Below, one piece after another: positions 22,411 through 28,101 of a DNA stretch of 28,101 nt. The notes below the pieces were generated by a model. The model saw nothing but the letters and a program-made list of their open reading frames with translations, was not told the origin of the DNA and made no database searches. Source of the stretch: a virus; IMG/VR virus record IMGVR_UViG_3300017758_000085, positions 1 through 28,101 of that record; one strand, written 5' to 3'. The position numbers and the translations under genes are program-made. The first letter of the stretch is position 1; each line of letters begins with the position of its first letter.

Positions 22411-22942
22411 AAGTGTAGCTGGAAACCTAACCAGCATAAATCAATCTGGTATCAGCACTATCAGTAACCTATGCAAACAACAACTTGCCTTGGAAAAACG
22501 GATCGCTGATCTAGAAGAAGAGCTGAAAGATACTAAGCGTGAACATCGCAAAATTGCTGAGGATTTACTCCCAGCCGCGATGGATGAGCATGGTATGTCT
22601 CAGTTAAAAATGGATGATGGTAGTGAAATAAGTGTTTCACCTTATTACAGTGCCAGCATTTCCAAAGACCGTGCTGATGAAGCCTTTCGATGGCTTACTG
22701 AAGCAGGGCATGGCTCACTTATTAAAAACCATGTCACAGCGGCCTTTGGGCGTGGCGAGGATAACTTTGCCAAAGATTTGCTTGCCGAGCTAGAACAGCG
22801 CGGTATGGCAACTCAAACTAAGACTTGGGTTGAGCCCATGACACTCAAGTCTTTTGTTAAGGAACAGGTTGAAAAAGGTGAGAACCTTCCATACGACCTG
22901 TTGGGTATATTTGTGGGACAGCGAGCCAAGATACGGAGGTAA
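22400..22942 (+). CDS. Coiled-coil early protein of unknown function, 180 aa
   Basis: A 180-residue protein with a coiled coil at about 24-56 (LALEKRIADLEEELKDTKRE), a small beta-rich part (LKMDDGSEISVSPYYSASIS) and a C-terminal helical part (EPMTLKSFVKEQVEKG) ending in a basic tail, QRAKIRR. AGGAAGGAGG at 22384-22393 is a very strong ribosome site. It is placed directly before the SSB-like gene, with only two bases between stop and start, so it may act in replication, but no family is recognised. Confidence 0.7.
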   Translation: MDFESVAGNLTSINQSGISTISNLCKQQLALEKRIADLEEELKDTKREHRKIAEDLLPAAMDEHGMSQLKMDDGSEISVSPYYSASISKDRADEAFRWLTEAGHGSLIKNHVTAAFGRGEDNFAKDLLAELEQRGMATQTKTWVEPMTLKSFVKEQVEKGENLPYDLLGIFVGQRAKIRR

Positions 22943-22944
22943 GT

Positions 22945-23757
22945 ATGGCAACAGAAGTAGCAAAGAAAGAATCAACTGCGGTAGCGATGGCATCACAGTT
23001 TGAGAATATGGGTGGTTTGGGTTTTGAGGAAACAACATCACAGGATATGGCAATCCCATTCCTGCGTATCCTCGCACAACTCAGCCCACAAGTTAATAAG
23101 CGTGATGGCGCATATGTTGATGGTGCAGAAGCTGGCATGATCTTCAATACAGTAGCCAATAAAATATATGACGGTGAAAAAGGCGTGACTGTAGTGCCAT
23201 GCTATTACAATCGTCGATATGTTGAGTGGGCTCCGCGTGAAAAGGGTGGTGGCTATTTTGGCTCTTATGCACCTGATGACGCCATTGTCAACACAACAAC
23301 CAAAAATGAGCGGGGCGAGGAAATTTTGCCTAACGGTAATCTCCTGACTAACACTGCTCAGTTCTTTGTAATCCTGCTAGATGAGGATGGTCCTCAGCGT
23401 TGTTTGATCACAATGTCTAGCACACAGCTTAAGAAAGCTCGTAAGTGGGTTACACAAATGCAAGCTCTCACAGCACAGGGTAAGGATGGTCCATTCACTC
23501 TGCCAATGATGTCACACAGCTATAAGCTCGGCACTGTTGCAGAAAGCAATGACAAGGGTAACTGGTTTGGTTGGGAAATCAATAAAATCGGAGTACTTAA
23601 CCTTGAAGACAACCAAGATAATTCCGTGTTTGAAATGGCGGTAGCGTTTGCACAATCGGTAAAGGCTGGTGAGGTAGAGGTAAAAGAACAAGCACCCACT
23701 GATTCAGCACAGCAGAACAAGGGTTCTGTAGCCGATGATGACGACATTCCGTTCTAA
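22945..23757 (+). CDS. Single-stranded DNA-binding protein-like
   Basis: A 270-residue protein ending DDDDIPF, the acidic tip with terminal Ile-Pro-Phe found in bacterial SSB and used to recruit replication partners. The body has beta-strand-like segments with aromatic and basic residues (VTVVPCYYNRRYVEWAPREK, LITMSSTQLKKARKW) and a disordered Gln/Asp linker, as in phage SSB proteins. It should coat ssDNA during replication and contact the primase and helicases encoded next to it. ACGGAGGT at 22933-22940 gives strong initiation. The OB-fold is inferred; the tail is direct evidence. Confidence 0.75.
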   Translation: MATEVAKKESTAVAMASQFENMGGLGFEETTSQDMAIPFLRILAQLSPQVNKRDGAYVDGAEAGMIFNTVANKIYDGEKGVTVVPCYYNRRYVEWAPREKGGGYFGSYAPDDAIVNTTTKNERGEEILPNGNLLTNTAQFFVILLDEDGPQRCLITMSSTQLKKARKWVTQMQALTAQGKDGPFTLPMMSHSYKLGTVAESNDKGNWFGWEINKIGVLNLEDNQDNSVFEMAVAFAQSVKAGEVEVKEQAPTDSAQQNKGSVADDDDIPF

Positions 23758-23874
23758 GTTCAACTGTGGGGGTTGATCGCCCTATGGTTGCTCGGGGGTG
23801 GGGTTAGCGACGTGGAAGGTAAATCATCTATAGTTGCTATGCCCTGCCCCCACCATTTCATATTGGAGTAAAAC
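23758..23874 (+). other. G-rich intergenic region before the primase gene
   Basis: A 117-bp gap with runs GGGGG (about 23768-23772), GGGGG (23794-23798) and GGGG (23800-23803). GGTGGGG (23797-23803) can pair with CCCCACC (23848-23854) across 44 bases just before the ribosome site TTGGAG. No U-run, so not a classic terminator. It may modulate primase translation or hold a promoter; no -10/-35 pair is convincing. Confidence 0.3.
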
Positions 23875-25389
23875 ATGTCTTTAGCAGAGAAATTTCTAAA
23901 GCTATTTGATGGTAACAAACGAGCGCATGGTGTGTTCAACCCTGAAGAACAGCGTGGGGATGGCAAGCGTCTTGGCGTTTACAAAATCATAAAACAGCCG
24001 CCGACTGAAGAACTTTGGCAACAGCACTTAGAGGGTAAGCAAGGGCTTGGGATAATACCCATACGCGATGATAACCTTTGTATGTGGGGTGCAATTGATA
24101 TTGATACTTATGATGTAGATCATAAGGTTCTTGTTGAAAAACTTAAAAATGCCAAAATTATAGGATGGGTGGGTCGCAGTAAATCTGGCGGCGCACATAT
24201 TTATTTCTTTTTTACAGATGCGTTAAAAGCTGAGTTTGTACAATCCAAACTTACTGAGCTTGCCGCATCACTCGGCCATGCCGAAGGTGAAATATTCCCT
24301 AAACAATCAACCATTCTTGTAGACCGTGGTGACACAGGTAATGGTCTGAATATGCCTTACTTCAAGGGTGACTTTAGCACACGGTCTGTTTATGACTTCA
24401 AGGGTGAACTTATGTCACCTGAAGAGTTTGTAACCAAGACGTCCCGTAACAAAATTAGCCCTGAAGATTTTGCTAAGTATCGTATATCTGAACCAGAACC
24501 TAAGTTAAAGGATGGTCCACCGTGTTTGAACGAGCTTTGTCAACAGGGCTTTGGCGAAGGCTCACGGAACAATGCTCTCTTCAACCTTGGTGTATATGCA
24601 CGGATGTTTGACCCAGATAATTGGGAAGCATTGATCCAGCGTTATAATGTCGAGTATTTGCACCCACCGCTCAGTCACAATGAGGTTGGCGCAGTAATCA
24701 AACAGTTACAGCGCAAGGATTACTACTACAAATGCGAAGACCAGCCTATCAAACCTTTTTGTAATAAGGATATATGCGTCACTCGTAAGTTTGGTGTTGG
24801 TCCAGCTGGTGTACAAAACCAGATGTCTAGCTTAACAAAAATTGATGGTGACCCACCTATTTGGTTGCTAGATGTAGATGGCAATCGGCTGGAGTTAAGC
24901 ACTGATGGATTGATTAGTCAGACACGTTTTCAACGTGATTGTGTGGCACAGATTAATAAATTGCCTATCGCAGTAAGCCAAAGGGCATGGCAGACAAGAA
25001 TACAACTGCTATTAGATAACTTAACCATTGTAGAAGTACCGCCTGATGCTACTATTAAAGGAGAGTTTGAAGACCTGTTATCGCAGTTTTGCACTGATAG
25101 AGCTAAAGGTGTAGAGCGTGAAGACATATTACAGGGTGTAGCAGTTTGGTCGGAAGGAAATGTATATTTCCAAGTTAAGGATATTAAGAAACACTTGACT
25201 GTTAATGACTTTAACCATTACACCTCTAACAAAATTACGCTGAGGCTTCAGGGAATGGAAGCAGAAAAAATGTTTTGGCGAATAAAAGGTAAAGGTATCC
25301 ATGTGTGGTCACTGCCGCAGGATTTCTTTGCTGATGACGATGAGCCAATGCAACTGCCCGACTTACCTCAGCAGGACGACATATTATAA
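23875..25389 (+). CDS. Archaeo-eukaryotic-type primase (AEP)
   Basis: A 504-residue primase or primase-polymerase. Motif I is D75-I-D77 in WGAIDIDTYD, the metal-binding pair. Motif II is S104-GGA-H108 in GRSKSGGAHIYFF. The third region includes EIFPKQSTILVDRG and GLNMPYF. A downstream Cys cluster (C287, C296, C301 in KCEDQPIKPFCNKDICVTRK) may bind zinc, as in the accessory domain of related phage primases. The C-terminal 200 residues resemble no enzyme. It should make primers for phage DNA synthesis. A DnaG-type primase is absent from the window. TTGGAG precedes the ATG and the stop overlaps the helicase start. Confidence 0.85.
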   Translation: MSLAEKFLKLFDGNKRAHGVFNPEEQRGDGKRLGVYKIIKQPPTEELWQQHLEGKQGLGIIPIRDDNLCMWGAIDIDTYDVDHKVLVEKLKNAKIIGWVGRSKSGGAHIYFFFTDALKAEFVQSKLTELAASLGHAEGEIFPKQSTILVDRGDTGNGLNMPYFKGDFSTRSVYDFKGELMSPEEFVTKTSRNKISPEDFAKYRISEPEPKLKDGPPCLNELCQQGFGEGSRNNALFNLGVYARMFDPDNWEALIQRYNVEYLHPPLSHNEVGAVIKQLQRKDYYYKCEDQPIKPFCNKDICVTRKFGVGPAGVQNQMSSLTKIDGDPPIWLLDVDGNRLELSTDGLISQTRFQRDCVAQINKLPIAVSQRAWQTRIQLLLDNLTIVEVPPDATIKGEFEDLLSQFCTDRAKGVEREDILQGVAVWSEGNVYFQVKDIKKHLTVNDFNHYTSNKITLRLQGMEAEKMFWRIKGKGIHVWSLPQDFFADDDEPMQLPDLPQQDDIL

Positions 25390-26909
25390 TGAACATTATA
25401 CTCGGACCTCCAGGAACAGGGAAAACAACATACCTCCTCAACAAGGTCGAAGAGTATTTGCAAAAAGGTGTCGCTCCTGACCGTATCGGTTATTTTGGTT
25501 TTACTCGCCGTGCCGCAAGTGAAGCCATAGACCGCGCTTGTGAAAAGTTCAAACTGCACAGGCGCGACCTACCCTTCTTTCGTACACTACACAGTCTAGC
25601 GTTCATGCAGATGGGTATAAACCAAAACCAAATAATGACCTCTGATAAATATTCAGAAATAGGTGATTGGTTAAAAATCGGTGGGTTTTTTGGAAGTAAC
25701 CAACCTGTAGACCAAGGTCCGTATAAAGACTTTGGCTACGGGGATAAGTTTCTGGAAATAATAAACATTGCTCGTATCCAGCAACAGCCATTGCGCGGAG
25801 TATACAACGCGTCTACTGTGCCACTTAAAACAGATTGGGCAAGGGTTGATTATGTTGACCGTGGCTTAAAGGCTTGGAAAGATAGATATCATCTGTTTGA
25901 TTACACGGACATGCTTGAGCAGTTTTGCTATAGGGAGTTAGCCCCAAAATTAGAGGTGGTGTTTATTGATGAAGCCCAAGACCTATCACCTTTGCAATGG
26001 AAAATGGTGCGTCTGTTACAGGCCAACTGCAAAGAGATATTTGTAGCTGGCGATGATGACCAAGCCATCTTCCGTTATGCGGGTGCAGACGTAGACTATT
26101 TCATAGGATTGGAAGGTAGTGTTACTGTCCTGAATCAGAGTTACAGGATACCCGCCCTGCATCACACACTTAGTCAAAAAGTAATTCAGCGCGTCGTCAA
26201 CCGCCGCCCCAAACAATTCAACCCAAGGGATGAGGATGGGTTTGTCCATTGGCATCGCCACTCCGAAGAAGTTAATATGGCCGATGGTGATTGGCTCTTA
26301 CTTAGTCGTACAACCCGAGGTGCTAAACAAATAGAGGAAGAAGTTCGTCGCCGTGGCCACCTCTATATCTACAATGGCAGTAAATCGATAGATGGTAAAG
26401 TTCTTGAAGCAGTTCGCCTTTGGGAAAACTTAAGAGGTGGTGGGAGTTTAACGGCTGAACAAGTGCGTACCGTCTATGGTCAGATGCTGTTAGGTACTCA
26501 GGTTGAGTATGGTCATAAGACTTTTAGCAAAGGTCAATCTGACCAACGCTATGGGATGCAAGAGTTATTAGACTTTCACGGTTTATTGCACAGCCTCCCG
26601 TGGGATGAAGGGTTAGGTAAAATATCAGATACTGATAAACGCTATATCAAAGCCTGTTTGCGTAAGGGGGAGTCACTCACAAAAGAGCCTCGTATTCGAA
26701 TCTCAACGATTCATTCTGCAAAGGGAGCTCAGGCGAATAATGTTATGCTTCTCACTGATACTATGCGTCGTTCCTATTCTATGTGGCGTAAGTTTGAGAA
26801 CGAACATTTGGATGAAGCTCGCGTGTTTTATGTGGGTCTTACTCGTGCTTTACAACATCTTCATTTGATACACCCGATGTACAGTAGAGGTTATCAAATA
26901 CCAGCATGA
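25389..26909 (+). CDS. UvrD/PcrA-like superfamily 1 DNA helicase
   Basis: A 506-residue SF1A helicase with all main motifs: Walker A GPPGTGKT (6-13), motif Ia YFGFTRRAASEA, DEAQ (194-197), motif III GDDDQAIFRYAGAD (221 on), motif IV NQSYRIP, motif V around HSAKG (442-446) and motif VI VFYVGLTRA (479-487). It unwinds or translocates on ssDNA with ATP. It is shorter than UvrD (about 720 residues), closer to T4 Dda in size, and lacks an extra nuclease domain. TAATG coupling to the primase suggests the two act together in replication. Confidence 0.92.
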   Translation: MNIILGPPGTGKTTYLLNKVEEYLQKGVAPDRIGYFGFTRRAASEAIDRACEKFKLHRRDLPFFRTLHSLAFMQMGINQNQIMTSDKYSEIGDWLKIGGFFGSNQPVDQGPYKDFGYGDKFLEIINIARIQQQPLRGVYNASTVPLKTDWARVDYVDRGLKAWKDRYHLFDYTDMLEQFCYRELAPKLEVVFIDEAQDLSPLQWKMVRLLQANCKEIFVAGDDDQAIFRYAGADVDYFIGLEGSVTVLNQSYRIPALHHTLSQKVIQRVVNRRPKQFNPRDEDGFVHWHRHSEEVNMADGDWLLLSRTTRGAKQIEEEVRRRGHLYIYNGSKSIDGKVLEAVRLWENLRGGGSLTAEQVRTVYGQMLLGTQVEYGHKTFSKGQSDQRYGMQELLDFHGLLHSLPWDEGLGKISDTDKRYIKACLRKGESLTKEPRIRISTIHSAKGAQANNVMLLTDTMRRSYSMWRKFENEHLDEARVFYVGLTRALQHLHLIHPMYSRGYQIPA

Positions 26910-26920
26910 CAACTTAGTTT

Positions 26921-26989
26921 GTCGCGGCGACTTGTTACTGGTTGCGCTCCACCCACTATACCTTTTTAATATACCCATAACGTAACCAG
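26921..26989 (+). promoter_or_regulatory. Palindrome and long hairpin after the helicase gene
   Basis: GTCGC-G-GCGAC at 26921-26931 is a perfect dyad. CTGGTTGCG (26938-26946) pairs with CGTAACCAG (26981-26989) over nine pairs with one G-U, enclosing a 34-base AT-rich loop containing TATACC twice. It lies in the 100-bp gap between the helicase and the next gene. No U-run follows. It could be an operator, an mRNA processing site or a weak terminator-antiterminator. Confidence 0.4.
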
Positions 26990-27009
26990 CCATAGAAGGG
27001 GCTAAATTT

Positions 27010-27276
27010 ATGGATGTACCATACCTAACCAAAGAGCAGTTTATACAGCTCAACGACCGTGCTATTCGCCGCAAGGCTAACCGCACACTCAAGCGTAAGT
27101 TTCTTGATGCGCTTGACGACACTTGCAAATACCCCATTATCGATACCATGTTGCACAACGATGTTGAGATGCGTTGTCAGATTGCGTATAGTGCAATGGG
27201 GGAAACTTGTTGGCTAGACATTGCGCTGGCCGACTTTGACGTGCTTCCGATTGTGGAAGCTGAACACAACGCCTAG
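27010..27276 (+). CDS. Small conserved early protein, 88 aa
   Basis: An 88-residue protein starting MDVPYLTKEQFIQLNDRAIR with a helical, basic N-terminal half (RRKANRTLKRKFLDALDD) and an acidic C-terminus ending VLPIVEAEHNA. AGAAGGGG lies upstream of the ATG. No domain recognised. It sits between the helicase and the DUF932 gene in the early operon, so an early host-interaction or replication-accessory role is possible but unsupported. Confidence 0.65.
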   Translation: MDVPYLTKEQFIQLNDRAIRRKANRTLKRKFLDALDDTCKYPIIDTMLHNDVEMRCQIAYSAMGETCWLDIALADFDVLPIVEAEHNA

Positions 27277-27297
27277 TTTTGTAGAAAGGAAACAATC

Positions 27298-28101
27298 ATG
27301 GCACATATGGTAGAAACAATGGCTTATGCAGGACAAGTTCCATGGCATGGGCTTGGTGAAAAAGTTGAGCATAGCCTTACTCCTGAGGAAATGCTTAAAG
27401 CGGCTGGCCTTGACTGGACAGTTAGCAAGCGGCCTGTCTATTACGCTGACAAGCCTAACACTTGGAACCTCAACGACCCACGCGGTGAAGCCGAGATGCT
27501 TCGGGCTCACGATCATTATATGGTGGTGCGTGATACCGATAACCGTGTGCTATCGCACTGCGGTGAAGGGTTTGTTCCATTCCAGAACCACGAAACAATG
27601 TCCTTCTTTAAAAAGTTTACTGAAGCAGGGCATATGGAAATGGATACGGCGGGTAGCCTTAGTGATGGCGAGCGCATTTGGGGCTTGGCCAAAATCAAGA
27701 AGGGTTTTACCCTCGCTGGTGGTGACGAAGTTGAGGGCTACTTGCTCATGGCCAACAGCCACAAGGTTGGTTCGGCAATGACCATTATGTTCACGCCTAT
27801 CCGCGTAGTGTGTAACAATACGATTACTATGGCTCTCAACCAAGAAGGGCTTACTGGTAAGTTCCGTGTGTTGCATTTGCAAATGTTTGACGAGGAAATT
27901 ATGAAAGCGGCTGAAACAGCACTTGGTATTAGCGGTGAGCAAATGACCAAGTTCAAAGAGCAGTCCGAGTTCCTTGCCAAGCAAAAGGCTACTAAGGATC
28001 AGGTTGATAACTTTATCGCTGAGTTGTTCCAGCCGAAGTTGTTAGTGGAGCGCGGTAAGTCTAAAGAGGCTGACCTTCCACCGCTCCATGAGGATTTTAG
28101 C
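27298..28101 (+). CDS. DUF932 / TIGR03299-like protein (3' truncated by window)
   Basis: Open for 268 codons to the window edge, with no stop. It starts MAHMVETMAYAGQVPWHGLG, the opening of the phage/plasmid-like DUF932 (TIGR03299) family, and continues with RAHDHYMVVRDTDNRVLSHC, GEGFVPFQNHE, and MTIMFTPIRVVCNNTITMAL, all typical of that family. These proteins occur in phages and plasmids and their biochemical role is not established. Family members are usually longer, so the C-terminus is missing here. AAAGGA at 27285-27290 supports the ATG. It follows the replication genes in the same early direction. Confidence 0.85.
   Translation, partial: MAHMVETMAYAGQVPWHGLGEKVEHSLTPEEMLKAAGLDWTVSKRPVYYADKPNTWNLNDPRGEAEMLRAHDHYMVVRDTDNRVLSHCGEGFVPFQNHETMSFFKKFTEAGHMEMDTAGSLSDGERIWGLAKIKKGFTLAGGDEVEGYLLMANSHKVGSAMTIMFTPIRVVCNNTITMALNQEGLTGKFRVLHLQMFDEEIMKAAETALGISGEQMTKFKEQSEFLAKQKATKDQVDNFIAELFQPKLLVERGKSKEADLPPLHEDFS

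Noticed and set aside
26910-27009. Possible tRNA in the stem-rich gap
   Set aside because: A GGTTGCG segment resembles part of a T-arm, but there is no cloverleaf, no acceptor pairing and no anticodon arm.

Overview
The window looks like about half of the genome of a lytic, short-tailed (podovirus-like) phage, probably marine. The grounds are tightly packed genes on one strand with TAATG/ATGA overlaps, a P22-type set of tail accessory proteins (gp4-like adaptor, gp10-like stabilisation protein), very large internal virion (DNA ejection) proteins, a T4-type lysozyme, and a replication block with an archaeo-eukaryotic primase, an SSB-like protein and two helicases. Many products (low-complexity TGNV fibre, 22-residue repeat protein, Lys-rich microproteins, DUF932 protein) are of the kind seen in HMO-2011-like and related phages of marine Alphaproteobacteria. 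That host guess is from family resemblance only. No integrase, repressor, tRNA, CRISPR array or insertion sequence was seen. Terminase, portal, major capsid and DNA polymerase genes are not here and presumably lie beyond the window edges.

Layout. 1-1500: four very basic small proteins plus a 224-residue protein of unknown function. 1510-3423: head-to-tail adaptors, a zinc-ribbon microprotein and a small helical protein. 3423-9062: a virion surface protein, two tail-fibre-like proteins, a tail assembly chaperone, a 2OG-Fe(II) oxygenase, a 22-residue repeat protein and two small fibre-associated proteins. 9072-11451: gp10-like stabilisation protein and two small genes. 11536-19458: four internal virion proteins (465, 320, 798 and 1053 residues). 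19462-20382: lysozyme and a tail-anchored membrane protein. 20379-21815 on the minus strand: SNF2-family helicase, the only minus-strand gene. 21816-22077: AT-rich divergent control region with three stacked palindromes. 22078-28101: plus-strand early/replication genes (two unknowns, SSB-like protein, primase, UvrD-like helicase, an unknown, and a DUF932 protein cut by the window edge).

How it fits together. The plus-strand late operon builds the tail and ejection apparatus and ends in lysis genes. The divergent region at about 21.9 kb probably switches on the helicase to the left and the early genes to the right. The most interesting points are: a collagen-like tail fibre whose conserved C-terminal domain lies in the -1 frame just after the Gly-Pro-Thr repeats; a 2OG-Fe(II) dioxygenase two genes downstream that could hydroxylate that collagen-like segment; the palindrome cluster in the divergent control region; and a compact primase-SSB-two-helicase set.
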